The notes below the pieces were generated by a model. That model was not told where the DNA came from. It made no database searches and saw nothing but the letters and a program-made list of their open reading frames with translations. Positions 18,854 to 27,906 of a stretch of DNA of 64,000 nt are shown in pieces. The stretch covers positions 1 to 64,000 of the forward strand of contig CBDIBP010000022.1 in assembly GCA_965276955.1 (NCBI GenBank). Reading direction: 5' to 3'. The position numbers and the translations under genes are program-made. Numbering within the stretch: position 1 is the stretch's first letter; the number at the start of each line of letters is the position of its first letter. This DNA comes from JABDEZ01 sp965276955 (GTDB lineage: Bacteria; Bacteroidota; Bacteroidia; Chitinophagales; Chitinophagaceae).

Positions 18854-19495
18854 ATGGATATCGAACAATTAATGCCACATATAGAAGCGCTCATATTTTC
18901 AAGTGAGCGTCCGCTTACCCAGATGGAAATTACGGAGATAGTAGGGTTGGCTTTTGAAATGCCGGTCGATCCAGGGCGCATATCTAATTGTATAGATGCG
19001 ATACGCGAAAAATACGAGGAGCCTTATTATCCCTTCCAATTGAAGGAAACTGGCGGTGGTTTCCAGTTCCTCACTAAAAAAGCATATCATAAGACCGTAC
19101 TGCAGCTCAATGGCGATAAACACATCAAAAAATTGTCTGCCGCTGCTATGGAAACATTATCTATCATAGCCTACAAGCAGCCCGTTACCAAAAGCGAAAT
19201 AGAATACATACGCGGTGTTAGTGCAGATTACTCTATTCAAAAACTACTGGAGAAAGAACTGATAGTGATAACCGGCCGCAATGAAGATGTTGTTGGTAAG
19301 CCACTGGTGTATGCTACTTCCAAGAATTTCATGGATTACATAGGCATCAATTCCGCAGCTCAGCTACCCAAACTAAAAGATATTACTACCGATAGCATCA
19401 TATTCCCTACCAACGGTAGCGAAGCTACGCCAGAGGAACCCACTGGTTTACTGGTAGTTACCCCTGGCGGCACTCTGGAACCAGTGCACGCATAG
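18854..19495 (+). CDS. scpB: Segregation and condensation protein ScpB
   Basis: 213 residues. ScpB is the winged-helix (kite) subunit of the SMC-ScpA-ScpB condensin used in chromosome segregation. The N-terminal winged helix (IEALIFSSERPLTQMEITEIVG) and the central conserved segment AMETLSIIAYKQPVTKSEIEYIRGVSAD are clear family signatures, followed by LLEKELIVITGRNEDVVGKPLVYATSKNFMDYIGI. The C-terminal tail is longer and less conserved. scpA is not adjacent here. Confidence 0.95.
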   Translation: MDIEQLMPHIEALIFSSERPLTQMEITEIVGLAFEMPVDPGRISNCIDAIREKYEEPYYPFQLKETGGGFQFLTKKAYHKTVLQLNGDKHIKKLSAAAMETLSIIAYKQPVTKSEIEYIRGVSADYSIQKLLEKELIVITGRNEDVVGKPLVYATSKNFMDYIGINSAAQLPKLKDITTDSIIFPTNGSEATPEEPTGLLVVTPGGTLEPVHA

Positions 19496-19515
19496 TTACC
19501 TAAGATACTACATAG

Positions 19516-19546
19516 AAAAATGGCCCGCTTTTGTGGGCCATTTTTT
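19516..19546 (+). terminator. Intrinsic terminator of scpB
   Basis: Hairpin TGGCCCGC/GTGGGCCA with A-rich and T-rich flanks (six T after the stem), 20 bp after the scpB stop. Confidence 0.85.
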
Positions 19547-19607
19547 ATGCAAGTGCAGCAAGGAAAATTAAAGCAATAAAATAATACCAGATCATTACTT
19601 GCTGCCA

Positions 19608-19615
19608 TAAATTTG
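19608..19615 (+). promoter_or_regulatory. -7 box (TAAATTTG) upstream of the M28 peptidase
   Basis: TAAATTTG matches TAnnTTTG and lies 28 bp before the ATG, giving a short leader. Confidence 0.4.
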
Positions 19616-19643
19616 AACGTATTTTTACATCCAACTCTTGCCT

Positions 19644-21299
19644 ATGAGGCCGTTGCTTTTTTTGTTTGTACTTGCTATAGCTGCATCCGGCTTGCATGCA
19701 CATGCACAAGCAAAAAAAGATATTCGCTCGGCCGCTATCATCCGTACTGATATCACCTACCTGGCCAGCGATGAACTGCAAGGTCGCCGCACGTCTACAG
19801 ACGGTGAGCGCCGGGCTGCAGATTATATTGAGGACCGGTATAGGCAAATGAACATAGGCCCGTTCATGGGGCAATACAAATACCCTTTCTATTTTTTGCA
19901 TGGCAAAGAGATAGCGCAAGGTGCAAGTGTTTCTCTTGATGGCAATATGCTGCAAATGAACGATGAGGTATTCCCTTTGCCGTTCACCTATGCCGCTCAT
20001 ATATCGGGCGATTGCCTGCCCGATGTTATGGAGACAGGTGTGCCATGGCTCGTAAACCTGTATGCCGATAGGTCAGAGGCCGATGACCCCCATTTCGATT
20101 GGGAGCGAGCCATGTATAAACGTAGCAAAGATGCCGCAGAGCATGGCGCTACCGCTGTTCTGTTTTACGATGGATTCGGTTCCCGCTTTCAGCCATATTT
20201 TAATGAGCTGTCTGAATACGATCAGGTACGTATCCCTGTTGCATTTATTAATTATGCAGCATACCGCAGGTACGTTAAGGATAGCCTTTCAGCAGATAGT
20301 ATCGTCAACAACTTGAGGGTGGATATGAACATAGCAGCCAACAGGTCTGAGCGTAAAGGCGTCAATATAGCAGCATATATAGACAATAAGGCGCCCTATA
20401 CCGTTGTTATAGGCGCCCATTACGATCATTTAGGCCTGGGCGAAGATGGCAATAGCCTCTACACCGGCAAAGAGAAACAGGTGCATCATGGTGCGGACGA
20501 CAATGCCAGCGGCACTGCTGCTGTGCTGGAAATAGCAAGGTGGATAAAGCTACATAAACTGCATAGATACAATTACCTGTTCGTCAACTTCTCTGGCGAA
20601 GAGCTGGGGCTGCTGGGCTCAAAAGAGTTCGTAAAACAAGGGTGCGTAGATAGTGCTAATGTAGCCTACATGATCAATATGGATATGGTAGGCCGCCTCA
20701 ACGATAGCACTCATACATTGTATCTGGGTGGGGTAGGCACCTCACCCGCCTGGGCCAAGCAGCTGGAGAAACCTGCACCATTCACTTATGTGCTGGATAG
20801 TTCAGGTATCGGCCCTTCCGATCATTCCTCTTTTTATCATGCTGGCATTCCGGTATTATTCTTCTTTACCGGTACACACAAAGATTATCATAAGCCTACA
20901 GATGTAGCAGATAAGATCAATTACGATGGCGAGGTCATGGTGCTGAAACGTGTGTACAGCATCATAAAAAGGATGGAGCAATACCCCAAGCCTGCTTTCA
21001 CTGCTACAAAGCAAAGTGCCTTAGGTAAGGTCAATTTTAAGGTTACCCTCGGTCTAATGCCCGATTACGCTTATACAGACACTGGCCTGCGCGTTGATGG
21101 CGTAAGTGATGGCCGACCTGCAAAATTAGCTGGCATACAGGAGGGCGATATTATATTACAGCTGGGCGCATACCAGGTGCAGGGCATGCAGACCTACATG
21201 GATGCACTCTGCAAGTTTGCTCCTGGCGATACCACAAGCGTTACCGTAAAGCGTAAAGATAAAGTGATGAAGTTGCCCATAACATTCGTGAAGAAGTAA
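19644..21299 (+). CDS. M28-family zinc aminopeptidase with PA and PDZ domains
   Basis: 551 residues from the ATG at 19644; an in-frame TTG two codons earlier is a less likely start. Signal peptide (cleavage near LHAHAQ), a PA-type insert (about 120-220), the M28 catalytic domain and a C-terminal PDZ domain (about 455-551, VDGVSDGRPAKLAGIQEGDIILQLG). Zinc ligands and catalytic residues are visible in order: His in GAHYDHLG, Asp in GADDNASG, paired Glu in FSGEELGLLGS, Asp in INMDMVGR, His in DYHKPTDVAD. It is predicted to trim peptides in the periplasm or outside the cell. No T9SS sorting tail is seen. It is convergent with the next gene, with only 4 bp between stops. Confidence 0.92.
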   Translation: MRPLLFLFVLAIAASGLHAHAQAKKDIRSAAIIRTDITYLASDELQGRRTSTDGERRAADYIEDRYRQMNIGPFMGQYKYPFYFLHGKEIAQGASVSLDGNMLQMNDEVFPLPFTYAAHISGDCLPDVMETGVPWLVNLYADRSEADDPHFDWERAMYKRSKDAAEHGATAVLFYDGFGSRFQPYFNELSEYDQVRIPVAFINYAAYRRYVKDSLSADSIVNNLRVDMNIAANRSERKGVNIAAYIDNKAPYTVVIGAHYDHLGLGEDGNSLYTGKEKQVHHGADDNASGTAAVLEIARWIKLHKLHRYNYLFVNFSGEELGLLGSKEFVKQGCVDSANVAYMINMDMVGRLNDSTHTLYLGGVGTSPAWAKQLEKPAPFTYVLDSSGIGPSDHSSFYHAGIPVLFFFTGTHKDYHKPTDVADKINYDGEVMVLKRVYSIIKRMEQYPKPAFTATKQSALGKVNFKVTLGLMPDYAYTDTGLRVDGVSDGRPAKLAGIQEGDIILQLGAYQVQGMQTYMDALCKFAPGDTTSVTVKRKDKVMKLPITFVKK

Positions 21300-21303
21300 G
21301 GTG

Positions 21304-23088
21304 CTATTCTGCTGTGGTCGCGGTGCTTTCTGTCTGGTGCCGGTATAGTTTTGCATATCGCCCATTCTGCTCCATTAGTTGGCTATGCGTACCTTGTTCT
21401 GCTATCCGCCCGTCATCCATCACTATTATCTGGTCAAACACCCAGCTGGTAAATATCCTGTGGGTTATCACAAGGGTAGTTTTGCTTTGGGTATAGGCGC
21501 GCAGGTTATTAAGTATCGTTTTTTCTGTTTGTGTATCCACTGCCGATAATGTTTCATCCAGTATCAGCACTTGGCTGTTCTTCAGCAGTGCCCTTGCCAG
21601 CACCAATCGTTGTTTTTGCCCGCCCGATAGCATTACCCCGCGCTCGCCTATCATGGTCTCATACCCGTTGGTCAGCATAGCTATATCCTTCTCCATATCT
21701 GCCAGGCGGGCGGCTTCTTTTACCTCTGCTTCTGTAGCATCGTTCCTTCCAAATTTTATGTTGTTATATACTGTGTCAGAGAACAGGTAGGCTTCCTGTG
21801 GTGTATAGGCCACCTGCCTGCGCAGTTCCTGCAGGTTCATTTGCCGGATATCGGTATTGTCCAGCAGCACGTCTCCTTCCTGCGGGTCATACATGCGCAG
21901 CAGCAGGTGGGCTATGGTGCTTTTTCCGGAGCCTGTTTTGCCTATAATAGCTATTTTTTGTCCGGCCTTTATCTGCAGCGAAAGGTCTTTCAGCGCCTTA
22001 ATGCCTGTATGCGGATACACAAACGTCACATGTTTCAATTCCACATTACCCAGCAGTACCGGCACTGTAGCATTAAGTGGTGTAGTTATCTCTGGTTTTG
22101 TATTTAGGAACTCATCTATGCGCTGCTGGCTGGCGCTGGCGCGCTGCACCATAGAGGCCACCATCCCTATGCTGGAGATGGGGAACATCAGCATATTGAT
22201 GTACAGCACAAATTCAGCAATGTTCCCGGTCGATATCTTGCCTGTTATCGCAAAGTATCCGCCTATAAGCACTGTACTCAGCATACTCAGGCCTATGAAC
22301 AGGTTCATGGCCGGGAAGTATATAGCTTCGGTAATAGACAGATTAATAGTGCTCTTTCGGTATTCTTCAGAGTTGGTATTGAAGAAGCGCAGCATATTCC
22401 TTTCCTGTACGAAAGATTTGATGACCCGTATACCCGAGTATGTTTCTTGGGCGGTAGTGGTCAGCGCTGATAGCTGCGCCTGTATCTTACTGCTTTTGTT
22501 ATAGATTATCCTGTTCACATAATAGATGGTAACAGCCATTATTGGTAAGGGTATGAATACATAGATAGTAAGCATGGGGCTTACGCGCACCATATTCCAC
22601 AGGCACATGGCCGTAAGCACTATCATGTTGGTCGCATACATTACTGATGGCCCTGTGTACATACGTACCCGCGATACATCTTCCGATATGCGGTTCATCA
22701 TATCGCCTGTATAGTGGTTCTTAAAAAATCCGGTATGCAGTTGCTGGTAGTGGTTATAAATTTCCGTTTTCTGGTCATACTCTATCAGGCGCGACATCAC
22801 TATGATGGTCTGTCGCATAAAGAACATGAATATGCCGCGCAACATGGCCAGGCCAAGCAATATCATACTCTCTACAAAAACATAGTGGAACAGGTCGCTT
22901 TTTATATTACCTGGCATGTTTCCAGGTGTATAGGCTTTCATAGTTGCCTGTAGCTTATCCAGTATACCACTGATGACCCGTGCGGGAATTACCGCGAACA
23001 GGCTGGAAATAGCAACAAATAACAGCCCCGATAGTAAATGCCATTTATACTTTATGAAGTATTTATTTACAGAAGCAAGGTTGTTCAT
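21304..23088 (-). CDS. ABC exporter, fused membrane and ATPase domains (MsbA-like)
   Basis: 594 residues from the ATG at 23088 (an upstream TTG in frame is ignored). The N-terminal half has six predicted membrane helices of the type-1 exporter fold with the coupling sequence TTAQETYSGIRVIKSFVQE. The ATPase half has Walker A GKTGSGKST, Q-loop YTPQEAYLF, signature LSGGQKQRLVLARALL, Walker B VLILDETLSAVD (Thr after the Glu where family members usually have Pro/Ala/Ser) and switch His in VITHRIFTS. It probably works as a homodimer exporting lipid or a small hydrophobic molecule. The substrate cannot be told. It stands alone between convergent and divergent neighbours. Confidence 0.92.
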   Translation of the reverse strand: MNNLASVNKYFIKYKWHLLSGLLFVAISSLFAVIPARVISGILDKLQATMKAYTPGNMPGNIKSDLFHYVFVESMILLGLAMLRGIFMFFMRQTIIVMSRLIEYDQKTEIYNHYQQLHTGFFKNHYTGDMMNRISEDVSRVRMYTGPSVMYATNMIVLTAMCLWNMVRVSPMLTIYVFIPLPIMAVTIYYVNRIIYNKSSKIQAQLSALTTTAQETYSGIRVIKSFVQERNMLRFFNTNSEEYRKSTINLSITEAIYFPAMNLFIGLSMLSTVLIGGYFAITGKISTGNIAEFVLYINMLMFPISSIGMVASMVQRASASQQRIDEFLNTKPEITTPLNATVPVLLGNVELKHVTFVYPHTGIKALKDLSLQIKAGQKIAIIGKTGSGKSTIAHLLLRMYDPQEGDVLLDNTDIRQMNLQELRRQVAYTPQEAYLFSDTVYNNIKFGRNDATEAEVKEAARLADMEKDIAMLTNGYETMIGERGVMLSGGQKQRLVLARALLKNSQVLILDETLSAVDTQTEKTILNNLRAYTQSKTTLVITHRIFTSWVFDQIIVMDDGRIAEQGTHSQLMEQNGRYAKLYRHQTESTATTAE

Positions 23089-23452
23089 ACCGTACAAAGA
23101 TCGGGATTTTTACCGCTACAATTGGGTATATAAAACTTTAGCCTTAGATTATTTGATAGATCTTTGCGTATATTAATATATCATTGGCCCGGATTTTGTC
23201 AAAAAAAGAACCAGAGTGTTGTTTTTTACGTATGTGTATACTTTAAAAAAAACAAGGTTTTGAAGCATGAAATAAGTTACTTTATATTTAGCTCAATTTT
23301 TAATAACCATACCTTTTTTTATTTGTAATGTTATTCATTTGTTACAAAATTGGAAGTATGGGAATTAGGTGCGTTTAAAAATTATCTTTGAAACAGTTTA
23401 TGGGTAGACGTGTGAAGAGATATAGTTGAAATAATATAAATAGATAGAGAGT
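23089..23452. other. Non-coding region upstream of the gld operon
   Basis: About 360 bp, very AT-rich, with no supported ORF. It separates the divergent exporter gene and the gldKLMN operon and should hold both promoters. The only element I can point to is a -7 box (TATCTTTG at 23383-23390) on the plus strand. Confidence 0.6.
23383..23390 (+). promoter_or_regulatory. -7 box (TATCTTTG) of the gldKLMN operon
   Basis: Matches TAnnTTTG and lies 62 bp before the gldK ATG. No well-spaced -33 TTTG is visible. Confidence 0.4.
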
Positions 23453-24844
23453 ATGTATTTTAAAAGCTATTTGATTGCGATCTTATTTGCAACATTCTTT
23501 GTGCGCTCCTATGCACAAGATAGGGTTGTCGGTCCCGTCAGGGCATACGATGCGAAGACCCTGCCGGCTCCTCCAGGAATGGCTTATATACCTGGTGGTA
23601 GCATTATAATCAAATATGGCCAGTCTGATAGTGACGGCTCCAGCGTAAAAAAATTCAGCGTCAGCTCATTCTTTATTGATAAAACTGAGGTAACGAACAA
23701 GCAATACCGCGATTTTATCAATTGGGTCATTGATTCTGTTGCTATAGCCGGCTATATAAAAGAAGATAAATATTTCAACCATAATAGTTTGGACTCTACC
23801 TCGCGTTCCATCCGCTGGAAGAAATTCAAACATCACGGCAGGGATATAATGTCGTCTAAGAACAGTGATATACAGAGCAAGATCGCACCTATGTTCGATC
23901 ATGGAGAGATACGTAAGGATCTCTATGTTTTTGCTTATACCTATTTAAAAAGAGGGAAACCGGGCGAGCCTAAGAACCGCTATGTTACAGAAGCGGTAAA
24001 TGTATACCCCGACACCAAAGTATGGGCTACAGACTTTCCTAATTCGCAAACCGATCAATTGGTTGCAGAATATTTTACCAATCCAGCGTACAACGATTAC
24101 CCCGTAGTTGGCGTTACCTGGAAGCAGGCCCGGGCTTTTGCTTATTGGCGCAGCATTCATTCGCACGTCAAGAAAAGCAAATACCTCAAGAATTTTCAAT
24201 TACCATATAGCCTGCCTTCCGAAGCGCAATGGGCCTATGCAGCGCAAGGTAGCCAGGATGCATCAGAAGAATATTCTGCTGATAGTACTCAGGTGCCCCG
24301 CGATAAGAAAGACCGTCTCATTGCCAACTTTAAACAAGGCGAGGGCGACTACACAGAGGATGGCTCTTCATACACCGTTCCTGTTACTTCTTATTCTCCT
24401 AATGCGTTTGGCCTGTATAATATGGAAGGCAATGTGGCCGAGTGGGTACTTGATGCCTACAACGAATCAGCTTGGGCTTTCGTACACGATCAAAACCCGG
24501 TGCTTCTTTACGACGCAGATAGTTCAGAATCCAACTTTATGAAAGGTAAAGTGGTACGTGGGGGGTCGTGGAAAGATAATGCACGTTACCTCAGCCCTTA
24601 TATCCGCGATTATGAGAGTCAGGATGTGCCGCACTCTTACATTGGCTTCCGTTGTGTAATGCCCGCACCTGAAATATTAGGTAAGCGCGTGCAAACCCGT
24701 AGGGTATACTACCGGAATAAGCGCGAAAGCAAAAGGCCGGAGAAAGAAGTGAACATGACCAACGACAATACTACCAACCCTGCGAATACCAGAAACGCCC
24801 CAGATACATCTAAAACAAATATTGAAGAAATAAACACCAAATAA
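23453..24844 (+). CDS. gldK: GldK, T9SS periplasmic ring component
   Basis: 463 residues. GldK (PorK) forms, with GldN, the periplasmic ring attached under the outer membrane in the T9SS. The bulk is an SUMF1/formylglycine-generating-enzyme-like fold: MAYIPGGSIIIKYGQSD, FFIDKTEVTNKQYRDFINWV, YPVVGVTWKQARAFAYWRS, LPSEAQWAYAAQG, GNVAEWVLD and VVRGGSWKDNARYLSPYIR ... IGFRCV. The signal peptide ends SYAQD with no Cys, so this GldK looks like a type I-cleaved protein although characterised GldK/PorK proteins are lipoproteins. The C-terminal 60 residues are Asn/Thr/Lys-rich and probably disordered. First gene of the gldKLMN operon. Confidence 0.95.
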   Translation: MYFKSYLIAILFATFFVRSYAQDRVVGPVRAYDAKTLPAPPGMAYIPGGSIIIKYGQSDSDGSSVKKFSVSSFFIDKTEVTNKQYRDFINWVIDSVAIAGYIKEDKYFNHNSLDSTSRSIRWKKFKHHGRDIMSSKNSDIQSKIAPMFDHGEIRKDLYVFAYTYLKRGKPGEPKNRYVTEAVNVYPDTKVWATDFPNSQTDQLVAEYFTNPAYNDYPVVGVTWKQARAFAYWRSIHSHVKKSKYLKNFQLPYSLPSEAQWAYAAQGSQDASEEYSADSTQVPRDKKDRLIANFKQGEGDYTEDGSSYTVPVTSYSPNAFGLYNMEGNVAEWVLDAYNESAWAFVHDQNPVLLYDADSSESNFMKGKVVRGGSWKDNARYLSPYIRDYESQDVPHSYIGFRCVMPAPEILGKRVQTRRVYYRNKRESKRPEKEVNMTNDNTTNPANTRNAPDTSKTNIEEINTK

Positions 24845-24848
24845 TTTT

Positions 24849-25451
24849 ATGAGCAGCAACAAACAAAAGTCAAGAGTAAATCTTAACACCCTCATCTATT
24901 GGGGCGCCAGCATTGTAATTATAGGATTGATGTTTAAGATACTTCACTGGGAAGGTGGAGAATGGATGATAGCCATAGGTCTTAGTGTGGAAGCATGTTT
25001 GTTCTTTATCTCAGGTATACAATCGCTTACAGATGTAGAGGCCATGATACCGGGTACACATATAGTACCTGTAGCGCAACAGCGCCAGCAGGTGCAAAAT
25101 AACGATCTGGATGAACTGCTTGCAAAATCGCTGAACCAGCAAACCATTGACAAACTAAACAAAGGTTTTGAGCAGTTCAACCGTACTGTGGAGACCGTTA
25201 ATGAAATAGCCAAGATAGGTACCGCCGGTATGACCAAGGCTATGGTGCAGGAGGTAGAGGGTGCTACTGCACAGATGAAAGTATTGAACACAAACCTCAC
25301 AGAGCTTAATGCTATGGGTACTGCTAAAATGGCTATTGGCATGAGCCAGGAGTTCGTAGCTACTACCAATGAATTGAAACAATTACGCAGCAACTTGTCT
25401 GAGCTGAATGCAGTTTACAAAGCACAGTTAGAAGCATTCAGAAAAGCATAA
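24849..25451 (+). CDS. gldL: GldL, T9SS/gliding inner-membrane motor subunit
   Basis: 200 residues. GldL forms the proton-driven motor with GldM. Two membrane helices (about 14-33 and 38-57) are followed by a long cytoplasmic coiled-coil-rich tail. Glu48 in GLSVEACLFFISG corresponds to the membrane glutamate known to be essential in Flavobacterium GldL, and the Lys30/His33 segment FKILHW is also in its usual place. It starts 4 bp after the gldK stop. Confidence 0.95.
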   Translation: MSSNKQKSRVNLNTLIYWGASIVIIGLMFKILHWEGGEWMIAIGLSVEACLFFISGIQSLTDVEAMIPGTHIVPVAQQRQQVQNNDLDELLAKSLNQQTIDKLNKGFEQFNRTVETVNEIAKIGTAGMTKAMVQEVEGATAQMKVLNTNLTELNAMGTAKMAIGMSQEFVATTNELKQLRSNLSELNAVYKAQLEAFRKA

Positions 25452-25467
25452 AATATACTTATTCAAC

Positions 25468-26994
25468 ATGGCAAGTTTAAAAGAGACACCACGGCAGAAG
25501 ATGATAGGTATCCTGTACCTGGTACTGCTTGGGCTGATAGCTACAAATATCAGCTCATCCGTACTCGATGCATTCAGGTACCTCAGAGTAAGCCTGGCAA
25601 CATCTACCAAAAATGTACAAAGCAATGTGGATAACGTCTATTCAACATTTGAAGCTACCAAGCTAAAGTCTGAGCCGGAAAGGGCGCGGCCCATATACGA
25701 TAAGGCAAAGCAGGCCAGTAAATGTATTGCAGACCTTGATGCATATATATTGGAGACACAAACCTTAATGGAAGAAAAAGGAAAAGGTTATGGTGCCGAT
25801 GGCGATATTGTAAAGCGCGACAACGTAGATATATCACCTCGCCTTATGATCAACCAGAAGAGAGGCGAAGAGCTCAAAAAAAGAATAAACGCTACCCGCG
25901 ATAAGATCTATGCTATCCTGGGCGATCAGGACAGGAAGGGCCTTAACTTCTCACTCAATGCTGAGGATCCCCCATCTAAGGGCGGTATATCTAAAACATG
26001 GGAGCAAAGTAACTTTGGTGATGGTATACCGCTCACAGCGGCACTTACAGCCTTAACCAAGATACGTGCAGATCTGAAGAATACAGAATACGACGTAGTA
26101 AGGAAGATACTGGGCCATATGGACCAGGCTGTAGTGAATTTGGACCAGTTCGCAGCAGTTGCCGTAGCGCCAAGTTCTTACGTGATTCAAGGCCAGCCCT
26201 ACACCGCACAGGTATTTCTTACAGCAGCCGACTCTAAATCAAGCTCTGATGTATTTGTGAATGGTACCCAATTGCCGCTGAAAGATGGTAAGGGCGAATA
26301 CACGGTAAGTACCAGTAAAGAAGGTACGTTCACATGGTCTGGCATAATAAAGGTGCACCAGACCGATGGTACCGTGAAAGAATACAATACGGGTGAGCAG
26401 CGCTACCAGGTAGCCCGCCCTTCGGCTGTAGTATCTGCCGACAAGATGAACGTTTTCTACATTGGTGTGGCCAATCCGATCTCAGTATCGGCACCAGGCA
26501 TTGCTAAAGAAAACTTGAAAGTAAGTTTAAGCGGTGGTAGCATATCTGGCGCGGCGGGTGAATACTCTGTACATGTAAGCACACCGGGCAATACCAATGT
26601 AGTAGTATCTACAGAAGTGAATGGCAAGTCTCAGGTGCTTAGCTCTACTCCGTTCCGCATCAAGCGTATACCAGATCCGCGTGTTAAGTTCGGAGGTAAG
26701 TCCGGTGGCAGATTAGCAGCAGTAGCTATGAAGTCGCAGAACAGGGTATTTGCTATCCTCGATAATTTCGACTTTGATGCGAAGTTCAATATCGAGCGCT
26801 TTACGCTGATAATAGTGAAGCCCCGTGCCGAAGCGGTGGTACTGCAGGCAAATGGCAATACTTTCTCTGGCCAGATGCAGTCTGCTATGAGCAGCATCAC
26901 GCCTGGTACAAGGGTGATATTCGATAATATAATAGCTACAGGCCCCGATGGTTTAAAAAGGCAGTTAGATCCGTTAACGCTTACTGCAGAGTAA
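25468..26994 (+). CDS. gldM: GldM, T9SS/gliding motor stalk protein
   Basis: 508 residues, typical length. One N-terminal membrane helix (about 11-32, MIGILYLVLLGLIATNISSSVLDAF) and a large periplasmic part of four domains that spans toward the GldK/GldN ring. The conserved N-terminal KETPRQKMIGILYLVLL, the helical first domain and the later beta-rich domains (SSYVIQGQPYTAQVFLTAAD, NVFYIGVANPISVSAPG, C-terminal GTRVIFDNIIATGPDG) are family features. It sits 16 bp after gldL. Confidence 0.96.
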   Translation: MASLKETPRQKMIGILYLVLLGLIATNISSSVLDAFRYLRVSLATSTKNVQSNVDNVYSTFEATKLKSEPERARPIYDKAKQASKCIADLDAYILETQTLMEEKGKGYGADGDIVKRDNVDISPRLMINQKRGEELKKRINATRDKIYAILGDQDRKGLNFSLNAEDPPSKGGISKTWEQSNFGDGIPLTAALTALTKIRADLKNTEYDVVRKILGHMDQAVVNLDQFAAVAVAPSSYVIQGQPYTAQVFLTAADSKSSSDVFVNGTQLPLKDGKGEYTVSTSKEGTFTWSGIIKVHQTDGTVKEYNTGEQRYQVARPSAVVSADKMNVFYIGVANPISVSAPGIAKENLKVSLSGGSISGAAGEYSVHVSTPGNTNVVVSTEVNGKSQVLSSTPFRIKRIPDPRVKFGGKSGGRLAAVAMKSQNRVFAILDNFDFDAKFNIERFTLIIVKPRAEAVVLQANGNTFSGQMQSAMSSITPGTRVIFDNIIATGPDGLKRQLDPLTLTAE

Positions 26995-27015
26995 AAAATA
27001 TAAAGATAAGAGACT

Positions 27016-27888
27016 ATGAAAAATAATATTAAGCTTGTCATATACACTACTGCACTTGCATTTGTTAGCATAACGGCACATGCCCAGGTTGCAGATAGTA
27101 TGGCCAAGGCAGATACCACACCTCCGGTAGATGGTTTTTATAAACAGAACCCATTGGCAAATGCAAAGCCATTCCCATATCCGCCGATAAATGTGAACAG
27201 CGTACGTTTTTACAAACGTATATGGCGGGATATTGATCTGCAGTACCCGAAGAATAAAATATTCGCAACACCTGGTTCCAGCCTTATGGATATAATTCTG
27301 GAAGCTTTGCAGACCGGAAAAATTACGGCTTACGATGCGGCCAGTACCAAACAAAATCTTACTGGGGATGCTTTTATAACACCGCTTACCTTCGCGCAGG
27401 CCATGTCAAAACTTACTGACAGTGTATTAGTACCGCAGTTTGATGAGAATGGCAACCAAACAGGGGCTGTAATGGAAATGAACGATTTCAATTCCGAGAC
27501 AGTTACTAAGTTTCGGATCAAGGAAGATATATTTTTTGATCGCCAGCGCTCCAAGGTCGAGACCCGTATCATTGGTATAGCACCACTCATAAAAATTAAA
27601 GCTGGTGGCGAACTGGTAAGTGAGCAACCGGCCTTTTGGCTTTACTTCCCGCAGTGCAGGTATGTATTTGCTACCAAGCAGGCTATTGATGCACAACACG
27701 ACATCTACAATGTGAGCTACGATGATATTTTTATACAGCACAATTTTTATAGCCAGATCGTTAAAGAGTCTAACCCTGGTGAGTTGAGCATCAAAGATTA
27801 CATGCCAGATAGTTTGCAGCAAGCACAAGAATCCCAACGGTTGGAGCAGCAGATCAATAATTACAAAAAGAAAACCTGGCAGTATTAA
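27016..27888 (+). CDS. gldN: GldN, T9SS periplasmic ring component
   Basis: 290 residues with a signal peptide (cleavage near ITAHAQ). GldN (PorN) binds GldK in the periplasmic ring and contacts the GldM stalk. Recognisable family segments are VRFYKRIWRDIDLQYPKN, the repeated short strands ending FRIKEDIFFDRQRSKVETRIIGIAPL, and WLYFPQCRYVFA. The Gln-rich C-terminal helix (SLQQAQESQRLEQQINNYKKK) is extended. Fourth gene of the operon, 21 bp after gldM. Confidence 0.94.
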   Translation: MKNNIKLVIYTTALAFVSITAHAQVADSMAKADTTPPVDGFYKQNPLANAKPFPYPPINVNSVRFYKRIWRDIDLQYPKNKIFATPGSSLMDIILEALQTGKITAYDAASTKQNLTGDAFITPLTFAQAMSKLTDSVLVPQFDENGNQTGAVMEMNDFNSETVTKFRIKEDIFFDRQRSKVETRIIGIAPLIKIKAGGELVSEQPAFWLYFPQCRYVFATKQAIDAQHDIYNVSYDDIFIQHNFYSQIVKESNPGELSIKDYMPDSLQQAQESQRLEQQINNYKKKTWQY

Positions 27889-27906
27889 TCTCTTTAATTT
27901 ATTAGC

